Position numbers and translations under genes: made by a program. 64,000 bases of DNA from UBA2231 sp964415175 (GTDB lineage Bacteria > Elusimicrobiota > Elusimicrobia > Elusimicrobiales > UBA9959), in assembly GCA_964415175.1 (NCBI GenBank), contig CAYPYG010000001.1:1-64000 (forward strand). Reading direction: 5' to 3'. The notes beneath the pieces are model-generated. The model saw nothing but the letters and a program-made list of their open reading frames with translations, had not been told where the DNA came from and searched no databases. Shown piece after piece: positions 57,801 through 64,000 of this stretch (position 1 is its first letter; each line of letters opens with the position of its first letter).

Positions 57801-60275
57801 AACATCGACAATCCCACCTATGTGCCCATCTACAGCGTGGGCGGACCCCCGTCGCAGGTCTACAACTCCCTTTACGGCTCGGTCTCGGAGCAGCGCGAGC
57901 GGACGAATTCCTCCAATGTCAGCGAGCAGGCCCTCTCCGTCTCCTACAATTCGGTGGTCTCGACCTCCACGGTCTACGCCTACCGCAAGTTCCCGCAGGC
58001 GCTGGACATCTCGCAGCACGAGGAGTTCCGCTTCCTGCTCTACGACAACGCCACGCCCAACGCCAGTTTCTATCTGAAGATCGGCGACGAGAACAGCTAC
58101 TTCAAGGCCTCGGTGGCCCCGGCGGCTTCGGCGGGCTGGCGGCTGATCACGCTGCGCCAGGAGGACGTCAACGGCGACAAGATCCCGGACGTCTGGACCA
58201 ACGCGAGCCCCTACGCCGTGGAGATCTCCTCCCGCGGCAATCCCAGCCTGCAGCAGGTCTCGGGCATACTGATAGGCGCGGAGACCGCCGCGGGCCAGCA
58301 GAGCGGCACCTTCTACCTCAACGAGATCCACCTGGCCAAGCCTCTTATGCGCGTCGGCGAGGCCCGCAAGGCCGAGGCTTCGTTCGAGATCCCCGGCTGG
58401 ATGACCTTCGGCGGCAAGCACCGCGAGACGGACCGCAACTTCCAGACCCCGGTCTCGGTCATCTCCAACCAGGACAACGAGCAGCAGACGGCTTACCTCA
58501 ATTTCAACAGGCTCTCCTTCTTCCCGCTCGCTTTCACCGGCGCCCGCCAGGTCACGGTCACGCCCAACACCTACGTCACCGGCGGCAGCAGCCTGGTGAC
58601 ATTGCTGCAGCAGGGGCGGGTGAAGAAGCTCGACGGAACGGCGGCCGGCAATCTCTCGCTGGGCGGCCTGCCCAGGATCTCGCTGAATTACGCCGGCAAC
58701 AGGACCGAGTACGACCTGCTCAAGCGCGACGACAGCAGGGACGTCTATTCCGGCGCCCTGACCTACAGTCCGCCGCTGCAGTTCTTCCTGCTGCCGCGCA
58801 CGCTGAGCCTCACCTACTCGCTGACCAGCAGCCGCGTGGACTACCGGACGGAGGAACTGGACTCGCTGGACGGCCTGTACCGCACCGAGGAGCGCGTCGA
58901 CGCCTACGGGGCCCGGCTGAACTTCGTCCCCTGGCGGGGCTCCACCTTCAACCCCTCCTACAACCTGCAGGAAACGCGCGAAAAGAAGGACGAGCTCTTC
59001 AGCGGCAACAGTTACGATTATCCCAAGGCCCGTCAGCAGACCGTCGACTTCAACTCCAACTTCCTGCTGGCGCGCTGGTTCAACCCGGCCGTCAACTACT
59101 CGGTCACGACGATGGAGAACAACAATATCGTCGTCACGACCGTGACCGTCGTGACCTCCTCGGCGGTCTACTCGCCCGGCGAGATCAAGACCGTCAACCG
59201 CACGGCGCAGGGCGGCGTGAGCCTGAACTTCAGCATGAACGATCTCACGCCCCGGAACCGCCTGCTCCGCTCGCTGGTGGTCTCCTCCAACTTCCAGATA
59301 CAGGACGGCGATTCCTGGCAGAACGTCGAGCGGGACTACGACACGGCCAACAAGCTCTGGGTCCGGGAGAGCCTGCGGCCGCGCAACGCCCTGGCGCTGA
59401 GGAGCTCTCTCACTACGCGCGACACGTTCACCTCCAACCAGAGGTGGCAGCCGCTGGAGGGCTACGCCCTCAAGGGCCGGCTCGCGCCGCTCTCCACCAT
59501 CTCGATAACTAACAATTTCTCCAGCACCTACCAGAAATCGGACGTGACCGGCACCAGGTCGCGGGTCTCGAACCGGACGTTCCCCGACGCCATAATCTCC
59601 ATCTCCAAGCTCGAGGTGCTGGCCGGCGCGCAGTCCTGGGCGCGCAACGCCACGATGAACGTCAAGTACTCCAACAATACCAACGAGACCAGGACCATCA
59701 GCCTGGACCTCACCCGCTCCTACGGGACGGACCTGCGCTTCCGCCTGCTGGAGAAGGTAGACACCGCCCTGAGCTACAATTACCGCTTTACCGAGAGGAA
59801 GGACCTGCGCCGCGGCCAGGTGACGCAGAGCGCCGAGCACCACGACGCCACGGTGCAGGGGACTTTCGACTACCGCAAGTTCCGCTTCACCCCAAAAGTG
59901 GACTACTCGCTGGACTACGGCAAGACCGCGCTCGGCGTGGTCAACCAGGACCTGACCGTCATGACCCCCAGCCTGCTGATCAAGACCGACTTCCAGGCGC
60001 CCAAGGGGCTTCGCCTGCCTTTCATGAAGCAGGCCGTGGTCTTCAGCAACCGCATAGTCTGGACCACCACGCTCAGCTACGCCATCCGCAAATCTCCCAT
60101 CGTGGTGGCGGAGAACAACAGGCTGTTCTCCATGAACACCACCGCCGATTACGAGGCGGCCAAGAACCTGCGCCTCGCCTTCAACGCTTCGGTGCAGCGG
60201 CTCTGGCACAAGTATCTGCACCAGGAAGACTACCTTTCCTACACCGCCGGCAGCACGCTGACGTTCCAGTTCTAG
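54894..60275 (+). CDS. SprA/Sov-like giant outer-membrane protein
   Basis: This 1793-residue protein has a signal peptide (MKKVLPLILLLSAAPSRA) and then mostly alternating-strand sequence ending in Phe (TLTFQF), as barrel proteins do. The region ITVNVDYDDTKEDRQDISVVYQG near residue 180 and NPNLNDYALVDNMEGVKQED near 670 resemble SprA, the very large barrel of the type IX secretion translocon. Dockerin-like DxNxDG loops occur around residues 819 (DLNCDGQLSS), 857 (DLNRNGRLDP) and 1089 (DVNGDKIPD). I did not see other T9SS genes in the window. GTG 54894 is used because the signal peptide starts there. Confidence 0.72.
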   Translation: MKKVLPLILLLSAAPSRAEEHYSAPPPPPSGRFLLLDREDSSSLFPPAAEEEAGPESGEGGLDRLLDRLPVSDYSQERWNKVRGDIETGRFQREETPPLARVAVSTDTPLSPPPELEFRESGTTLSLTGRKVIGFNYSGKRYMKEQTTVIRPRSLSLFEISQQLQVRMQGKVGQKITVNVDYDDTKEDRQDISVVYQGDPNEVVQNVSFGDIDLSLPSTEFVSYNKQLFGIRADLRAKGFALTFIGSRTKGQTKVKQYTGNTQFQTVDVQDVNYLRRRYYDVAFRDYAYFPSSEGLPAGRLPIKPGSESVYIDRQSAAAVDNITISSITADDLALQTTTYTGRFQRLSPGIDYTMDYSKGILTFSQTLNVQDVVIIDYVNANGTLLSQNTSSITVNTGGTLRPKLVKTRNDAPINSGSLTDDDFAAQAGWNREIKTYYSIGQTNLVRDDGRGSFTLKLQDFNRNEVSAPGTDGNPVKYPDNIEVDFEQGVFKLKYPFQDPELAGTADRQIYSAAPAARRLFRVEYSYRFKTFLLEPSIVVNSEIVTVDKQRLRKNEEYFIDYDSGFITFYYPDRIGQNSAIEISYEVSPFGGAGNLSLVGGRVSYDFGSRLSLGSSLLYQGGIKAKSVPSVTDLTSSMFVYEGDVQLKNLNLFGLRMTLGGEIAQSRLNPNLNDYALVDNMEGVKQEDAPSMDRNFWFIAANPPGSVDTSADPASVAWNTVEIKARDINPSATSDGTQQVLSVSYDFTLSNEVSIVYPLSATGLDFTQKTALEMVLQGQGAGGPEVNLHFGQIDEDADGRGGQNFACSSGLALFGAPRSEDLNCDGQLSSTEDIGWEYAPAGKGSTRYGANNGRIDSADLNRNGRLDPQDFSGGSFGYVTGTKFTDTTDSAQKNAVDSTEWRTWNMPLFIASTETYKWNAVKQLRLTLRKAAGGSNSGTVRFARIAAVGNTWTVQQSTTTGTLQLLGVNNIDNPTYVPIYSVGGPPSQVYNSLYGSVSEQRERTNSSNVSEQALSVSYNSVVSTSTVYAYRKFPQALDISQHEEFRFLLYDNATPNASFYLKIGDENSYFKASVAPAASAGWRLITLRQEDVNGDKIPDVWTNASPYAVEISSRGNPSLQQVSGILIGAETAAGQQSGTFYLNEIHLAKPLMRVGEARKAEASFEIPGWMTFGGKHRETDRNFQTPVSVISNQDNEQQTAYLNFNRLSFFPLAFTGARQVTVTPNTYVTGGSSLVTLLQQGRVKKLDGTAAGNLSLGGLPRISLNYAGNRTEYDLLKRDDSRDVYSGALTYSPPLQFFLLPRTLSLTYSLTSSRVDYRTEELDSLDGLYRTEERVDAYGARLNFVPWRGSTFNPSYNLQETREKKDELFSGNSYDYPKARQQTVDFNSNFLLARWFNPAVNYSVTTMENNNIVVTTVTVVTSSAVYSPGEIKTVNRTAQGGVSLNFSMNDLTPRNRLLRSLVVSSNFQIQDGDSWQNVERDYDTANKLWVRESLRPRNALALRSSLTTRDTFTSNQRWQPLEGYALKGRLAPLSTISITNNFSSTYQKSDVTGTRSRVSNRTFPDAIISISKLEVLAGAQSWARNATMNVKYSNNTNETRTISLDLTRSYGTDLRFRLLEKVDTALSYNYRFTERKDLRRGQVTQSAEHHDATVQGTFDYRKFRFTPKVDYSLDYGKTALGVVNQDLTVMTPSLLIKTDFQAPKGLRLPFMKQAVVFSNRIVWTTTLSYAIRKSPIVVAENNRLFSMNTTADYEAAKNLRLAFNASVQRLWHKYLHQEDYLSYTAGSTLTFQF

Positions 60276-60308
60276 CGGGAAAGGACGGGGGCCGGGGGAA
60301 GAAGCGCC

Positions 60309-61025
60309 ATGGGGCTGAACTTCAAAGGACTCGGGATAAGACTGCTGGGCGTGCTCCTGCCCCGCACCTGCGTCCACTGCGCCGAGGACCTGCCCGCCGC
60401 TTCGGAGCGGCCGCTGTGCGCGGACTGCCTGGCCGCCCTGGAAAGGCCGGGACCCCCGCTCTGCGGCCGCTGCGGTCTGCCGCTGCGGTCCGCGGAGGTC
60501 TGCCGGTCCTGCCGGGGACCGCGGCCCCCTTTCGACCTGGCCAGGTCGGCGTTCCTTTTCAACCCTCCGCTGCGCTCGCTCCTGCACGCCTTCAAATACT
60601 CCGGCCGCCGGGACCTGGCGCGGCCGCTGGCGCTCATGATGGCGTCGGAACTGGCGCTTCTCGAGGAGCTCACCCCGTTCCGGACGGTGCTGCCGGTCCC
60701 GCTGCATCCCTCGAGGGAGCGGCGGCGCGGCTACAACCAGTCGGCGCTGCTCGCCCGCGGCCTGGCCGAAGCCGCCGGCCTTTCTTTCGCGGAGGACCTG
60801 CTGACGCGGGAGCGGGAGACGCGCCCGCAGGTGGACCTGAAGCGCAGGGAGAGGCTGGAGAACGTGCGCTGGGCCTTCCGCGCCGCGCCGGGCGCGGCCG
60901 GAGGCAGTTTCCTGCTGGTGGACGACGTGGCCACCACGCTGGCGACCGCCGGGGACGCCGCGCGGGCGCTGAAAGAGGCCGGCGCGGCCGCCGCGGCCGT
61001 GTTCACGCTGGCGCGGGAGCCCTGA
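60309..61025 (+). CDS. comFC: ComFC-like phosphoribosyltransferase-fold protein
   Basis: A 238-residue protein of the ComF family. The zinc-ribbon-like N-terminus has cysteine pairs CVHC (C21, C24), CADC (C37, C40), CGRC (C52, C55) and CRSC (C65, C68). VLPVPLHPSRERRRGYNQS (about 129-147) and the PRPP loop FLLVDDVATTLATAG (near 200) follow. ComFC helps DNA uptake or replication restart after uptake in naturally transformable bacteria. The consensus DDxxTTGAT is DDVATTLAT here. It follows the SprA-like gene by 33 bases and is convergent with the glycosidase gene. Confidence 0.9.
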   Translation: MGLNFKGLGIRLLGVLLPRTCVHCAEDLPAASERPLCADCLAALERPGPPLCGRCGLPLRSAEVCRSCRGPRPPFDLARSAFLFNPPLRSLLHAFKYSGRRDLARPLALMMASELALLEELTPFRTVLPVPLHPSRERRRGYNQSALLARGLAEAAGLSFAEDLLTRERETRPQVDLKRRERLENVRWAFRAAPGAAGGSFLLVDDVATTLATAGDAARALKEAGAAAAAVFTLAREP

Positions 61026-61026
61026 A

Positions 61027-62514
61027 TCAGAATTCTATGTCGAAGATGTAGGAGGCGTAAGGCGGGACGTTCTCCAGGCGCAGCCCCTCTTTAAGCGAAT
61101 CGGAATCAAAGGAAAAGAAACGGTCGGAGAGCTGTTCGAAAACGGCCGTGGTCTCGCCGGAAGTCCGTATCTTCACGTTCACCACTCCGCAGACCGGCGC
61201 GGGCGAGTAGTTGACCACCACGATCTTCAGCGTGCGCCGCTGCGCCCAGCTCCAGGCCAGGATGTTGACAAAGCTCCGGTCCTCCTTAGAACAGGGCCGC
61301 ACGTCCAGCAGCGTCCATTCGCCGCCGTGGAAAGCGGGGTGGTCCACGATCTTGAGCAGTTTCTCGTAGAACTTCTTCACGGCCAGGTCCGGCTCGAGGG
61401 AAATGTCCTTGAGCTGCAGGGGCACGCGCCGCCGCAGGCCGCTCAGCTGGGAATCGGAATAAAAGCGCAGGCCTTTGATGGTGGAGATCACCGCGGCCGC
61501 CGCCTGCGCGCGCGGCCAGCCGAAGGCCTCGACGGAGGGATCTTCGTCGTGATTGTCGATGAAGCGTACCGAGCGCTTCTGGTAGAGCTTCTCGGCGCGC
61601 AGGTGGCCGCGCACCTCGTCGGCGCCCAGGGAGCGCAGGCGGTCGTAGACGACCTTGTCGTAGGTATAGTCGAACCCCAGCTGCTGCAGCCGCCACTCCA
61701 GGCCCCAGTAGACCTCGGCGAGGAAGACGAACTCCGGGTGCTCCTCCTTGACGGCCTTTATGGCCGTCTCCCAGAACTCCTTCCCGGGCCGCCGGAAGCC
61801 GGCGCGCTCCAGCAGCGGGCCCCAGGTGCCCTCGTGTATGTCGTTGAGCGTCAGCATGACCATGTCGCAGCGCACGCCGTCGCACATCCCGGCCACTTCC
61901 AGCAGCTGCTTCGTCATCTTCTCCCTGGTCTCGGGGTGGAAATAGTTCAGCTGCACGCTGTCGGTCCAGGCGGGGAAGTTGGGGTCCCGCGCGTAGGCCA
62001 CATAGGCCTTGCCGTCCGGAGTGTCCAGCTCGAAGAACCAGTCCGGGCGCGCCTTATAGTCGTCGGCCGTCCCCTTAACGAAGCAGTGCAGGCACTCCTT
62101 CAGGCAGGGATTGTCGCGCGCGACGTGGTTGGAGACGAAATCCAGCAGCAGTTTCATCCCCATCGCGTTGAGCTTCTCGCGCAGGGCCTTCAGCTCCCAC
62201 TCGAAACCGAGCGCGGGGTTGAGCTTGTACTCGTAGATGGAATATGGGGAGGCGTCCAGGTTCTCGTCGGTGCCGGCTATCGAGACGGCCTCCTCGCGCA
62301 GCGCCGGGGTCTCGCGCGCTATACGGGCCGACCCGGGGCTCGGCGTCCAGACGCCCATCAGCCAGACCATATCGAAGCCCAGGTGCCGCAGGGCCTCCCA
62401 TTCCTCGTCGGGAATGGTGGAGATCGTCATGTCCGGGGAGGCGTACTTCCGCCGCAGGCCGTTGAGCCAGACGCGCGTGTTGATCTCCATGAGGTGGGGG
62501 TTCGCTCTCAGCAT
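61027..62514 (-). CDS. GH13 family alpha-glycosidase
   Basis: The 495-residue enzyme shows all GH13 catalytic regions: region I DFVSNHVARDN (125-135), region II GVRCDM with nucleophile D217, region III FLAEVYW with general acid E267 and region IV FIDNHDE with D323. No signal peptide is present, so it is cytoplasmic. The TIM barrel is followed by a C-terminal beta domain (ILAWSWAQRRTLKIVVVNYS). It resembles proteins annotated as alpha-amylase family members without fixed specificity; a role in glycogen or maltodextrin metabolism is plausible. It starts one base after the membrane-sensor gene ends. Confidence 0.88.
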   Translation of the reverse strand: MLRANPHLMEINTRVWLNGLRRKYASPDMTISTIPDEEWEALRHLGFDMVWLMGVWTPSPGSARIARETPALREEAVSIAGTDENLDASPYSIYEYKLNPALGFEWELKALREKLNAMGMKLLLDFVSNHVARDNPCLKECLHCFVKGTADDYKARPDWFFELDTPDGKAYVAYARDPNFPAWTDSVQLNYFHPETREKMTKQLLEVAGMCDGVRCDMVMLTLNDIHEGTWGPLLERAGFRRPGKEFWETAIKAVKEEHPEFVFLAEVYWGLEWRLQQLGFDYTYDKVVYDRLRSLGADEVRGHLRAEKLYQKRSVRFIDNHDEDPSVEAFGWPRAQAAAAVISTIKGLRFYSDSQLSGLRRRVPLQLKDISLEPDLAVKKFYEKLLKIVDHPAFHGGEWTLLDVRPCSKEDRSFVNILAWSWAQRRTLKIVVVNYSPAPVCGVVNVKIRTSGETTAVFEQLSDRFFSFDSDSLKEGLRLENVPPYASYIFDIEF

Positions 62515-62515
62515 C

Positions 62516-63460
62516 TCACTCCCCCGCCCTGAAAACGGGCCCGAGCCATTTCGCCGCCAGGGCCAGGGTCATGAACGACAGCAGCACGATCATCGCCGCG
62601 CCGGTCAGGATGACCCGCTTGATCCAGCCGGTGCCGGAACGGGACTCCAGGCCCGCGGCGGAGGCCAGTTCGTACACCCACCAGCGCGTGCCGGGCACCG
62701 CCGCCGCGGCGATGAGCAGGTCCTCTCCGCGATGGGTGGAAGCTATCCTGGCCGAGGAAAGTCCGCGGCCGGAAGCGCGCCCGACCAGTTCCAGGACCGG
62801 CTCCGGCGACTTCAGCCCCGGTTTGAGCAGGGAACGGCCGGCGGAATCGGCTATGGTCTGGCCGCCCGCGTCGAGCAGGGCGGTGACGCCGAGCGAGCCC
62901 TTTCCGCTGACGCGGAAAAAAGCGGAGGTCTTCGCCAGGCTGATGCGGGAAAGGACCGCTCCCTGCGGTTTGCCGTCCTTCAGCAGCGGCTCGGCCAGCA
63001 CCAGCACAGGCGGCATATCCTCGAAATACTCCACGGCCCCGGCCGGACCGCCGGATCCCTTCATGGCGGTGAAAACGGGGCTGGAGGAATAATCCTGCAG
63101 CGGCGCCTTATCCTCTCCCGTGCGGGCTATCTCCCTGCCGGAACCGTCGAGCAGCGAGAAATGGAGGTAAAGGCCCCGGTTCTCGCCGGCTAGCCTGCCG
63201 AGGCGGCGCTTCTTCTCCTCGCGCGAGGCGGAGACGAAGGCCTTGCCCCGTATCTCTTCCAGCGGGGCGGCGGCGGCGACCAGGTGCTCGGCCAGCGTCC
63301 CGGCTATCAGCCGGGTGCGCAGTTCCATGTAATTCAGGGTGTCCCGCCTGAGAGCGGCGCGGCTGGTGCGCAGGAAGTGGGAGGAAAGGACCAGGAACGG
63401 GGTTAGGAACATGACCGCCACGACGGCCACGAAAGCCCATTTAGGTTTGACCAAAGTCAT
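62516..63460 (-). CDS. Cache-like periplasmic sensor membrane protein without output domain
   Basis: A 314-residue protein with one N-terminal helix (about 9-28), a large extracytoplasmic region (29-280) and a second helix (about 285-306), then only a few cytoplasmic residues. The outer part has the double-Cache look (LHFSLLDGSGREIARTGEDK; GVTALLDAGGQTIADSAG; VPGTRWWVYELAS). These resemble the sensory half of chemoreceptors or histidine kinases, but no signalling domain follows. A GAGGGG Shine-Dalgarno and a TATCAT box lie upstream on the minus strand. Its partner could be the HAMP-only protein at 43644-44222, but that is speculation. Confidence 0.7.
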   Translation of the reverse strand: MTLVKPKWAFVAVVAVMFLTPFLVLSSHFLRTSRAALRRDTLNYMELRTRLIAGTLAEHLVAAAAPLEEIRGKAFVSASREEKKRRLGRLAGENRGLYLHFSLLDGSGREIARTGEDKAPLQDYSSSPVFTAMKGSGGPAGAVEYFEDMPPVLVLAEPLLKDGKPQGAVLSRISLAKTSAFFRVSGKGSLGVTALLDAGGQTIADSAGRSLLKPGLKSPEPVLELVGRASGRGLSSARIASTHRGEDLLIAAAAVPGTRWWVYELASAAGLESRSGTGWIKRVILTGAAMIVLLSFMTLALAAKWLGPVFRAGE

Positions 63461-63478
63461 ATCGGACCCCTCCCCGGA

Positions 63479-63487
63479 ATGATAGCA
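63479..63487 (-). promoter_or_regulatory. Possible -10 for the Cache-like gene
   Basis: The minus strand reads TGCTATCAT, an extended -10 variant. The predicted start near 63472 leaves a 12-base leader containing GAGGGG 6 bases before ATG 63460, so this divergent partner keeps a normal Shine-Dalgarno. Confidence 0.4.
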
Positions 63488-63498
63488 AAAAAACCTCG

Positions 63499-63507
63499 TG
63501 CTATAAT
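63499..63507 (+). promoter_or_regulatory. Extended -10 separated from its gene by the palindromic repeat
   Basis: TGCTATAAT ends 3 bases before the repeat's left arm. The predicted start (about 63514) falls inside that arm, so the transcript would begin with the hairpin. Without the element, the box would lie 9 bases from ATG 63614. Confidence 0.55.
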
Positions 63508-63509
63508 AG

Positions 63510-63606
63510 AGGGGACGCTGATTCCTAAATGCCTAATTGGCGGGACATTCGCCGATCATGATGATCGAGCCGTACGGAATCAGGCATTTAGGAATCAGCG
63601 TCCCCT
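63510..63606. repeat. Palindromic repeat element, copy B
   Basis: Perfect 25-base arms (63510-63534 and 63582-63606) start with the same GGGGACGCTGATTCCTAAAT as copy A and enclose 47 bases. The loop holds an inner hairpin CGATCA-TGA-TGATCG near 63553-63567 and a GGCG/CGCC pair, so a branched fold is possible. It sits between the TGCTATAAT box and the start of the next gene. The loop sequence is unrelated to that of copy A. Confidence 0.85.
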
Positions 63607-63613
63607 ATCCCTT

Positions 63614-64000
63614 ATGCGCGAAATAACTCTCGAGTTCAGGAAAATAGTGGGCGAAGGCAAGGCGCTCGGCCGCGCCGACGGCAAGGTGGTCTTCTGCTAC
63701 GGCGTGCTGCCGGGCGAAACGGCGCGCGTGCGCGTCAAACGCGAGAAGCGCAACTGGGCCGAGGCCGACCTGGTGGAAGTCCTGACGCCCTCCCCCTCCC
63801 GCCGCGAGCCGCGCGAGGACCATTACCTGAGCTGCTCGCCCTGGCAGGTCATGGACTACGCCCTGCAGGCGGAGACCAAGAAGGCGCTGATCGAGGACCT
63901 TTTCTACCAGACGCTCAAAGAGACCGTAAAACTGGATTTTTTCCGGACCGCGAAGGAGCACTACGGCTACCGGACCAAGATAGAGTACAGTTTCACCGAG
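63614..64000 (+). CDS. TrmA/RlmD-family RNA (uracil-5-)-methyltransferase, N-terminal part (partial)
   Basis: The window ends after 129 residues. Residues 1-60 form a TRAM-like RNA-binding domain (MREITLEFRKIVGEGKALGR; FCYGVLPGETARVRV). HYLSCSPWQVMDYALQAETK follows, the position where RlmC/RlmD proteins bind an Fe-S cluster through CGGC-type cysteines. Only one cysteine (SCSPWQ) remains in that segment, so this looks like a cluster-less family member. YGYRTKIEYSFTE begins the catalytic part. Its 5' end carries the palindromic repeat described at 63510. The RNA target is unknown. Confidence 0.82.
   Translation, partial: MREITLEFRKIVGEGKALGRADGKVVFCYGVLPGETARVRVKREKRNWAEADLVEVLTPSPSRREPREDHYLSCSPWQVMDYALQAETKKALIEDLFYQTLKETVKLDFFRTAKEHYGYRTKIEYSFTE

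Noticed and set aside
1..64000. tRNA, rRNA, riboswitch, CRISPR or prophage elements
   Set aside because: I checked the intergenic gaps, all under about 155 bases, and found no cloverleaf, T-box, array of spaced repeats or phage gene that I could defend.

Overview
The window is a GC-rich, almost fully coding stretch of a diderm bacterial chromosome. It holds 56 complete protein genes, one gene cut at each end, and one candidate leader peptide. I recognised no rRNA, tRNA, CRISPR array, prophage or transposase gene, and no gene-free stretch exceeds about 155 bases. LptF/LptG, a TolC-family protein, a SprA-like outer-membrane protein, a heptosyltransferase-family gene and several lipoprotein or periplasmic proteins show an outer membrane. 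A PPi-type phosphofructokinase, many radical SAM enzymes, tryptophanase and a DapL-type lysine route fit an anaerobic or fermentative lifestyle. Frequent ATA (Ile) and AGG (Arg) codons in GC-rich DNA, together with this gene set, make me think of Elusimicrobiota. That is a guess from content, not a phylogenetic result.

Layout. 1-4856: the end of malQ, a TatT-type TRAP transporter (tatT-dctP-dctQ-dctM) and a zinc CDF exporter. 4864-8607: a DapL-like aminotransferase coupled to a DUF483-like protein, then a glycosyltransferase and a polysaccharide deacetylase. 8614-12883 (minus): patatin, TauE/DUF1634, a TPR protein and a sugar nucleotidyltransferase. 12994-18911: a DUF1646 permease, tryptophanase, and a GlcD-GlcE fusion followed by GlcF. 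A palindromic repeat then precedes a GAF/HD-GYP gene and an OsmC gene. 20615-22380 (minus): a WecA-like initiating transferase and a glycosyltransferase.

22487-38762 is one long plus-strand surface-glycan region. It starts with an aminosugar cassette (DegT aminotransferase, LegB-like dehydratase, nucleotidyltransferase). It continues with glycosyltransferases of families 2, 9 and 39, one SPASM-like radical SAM protein, three radical SAM proteins with B12-type N-terminal domains, a SAM methyltransferase and a UDP-galactopyranose-mutase-like flavoprotein. Most of these genes overlap by 4 bases. Four radical SAM proteins inside one glycan operon is the best candidate for an undescribed pathway.

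38773-50011 (minus) runs dnaE, a response regulator, a barrel protein, pfp, a HAMP protein, a TolC-like protein, a patatin, a TPR protein, dapF and dapA. 50045-52608 carries a NUDIX hydrolase and transketolase. 52610-54813 (minus) is lptF-lptG, divergent from a 1793-residue SprA-like protein and comFC. The window ends with a GH13 glycosidase, a membrane sensor without an output domain and a truncated TrmA/RlmD-family methyltransferase.

Two non-coding patterns recur. Several genes have a TATAAT/TACAAT box only 6-9 bases before the start codon and no Shine-Dalgarno, which suggests leaderless transcripts. A 20-base sequence, GGGGACGCTGATTCCTAAAT, occurs as an inverted repeat at two loci (18900 and 63510), each beside a TGCTAYAAT promoter.
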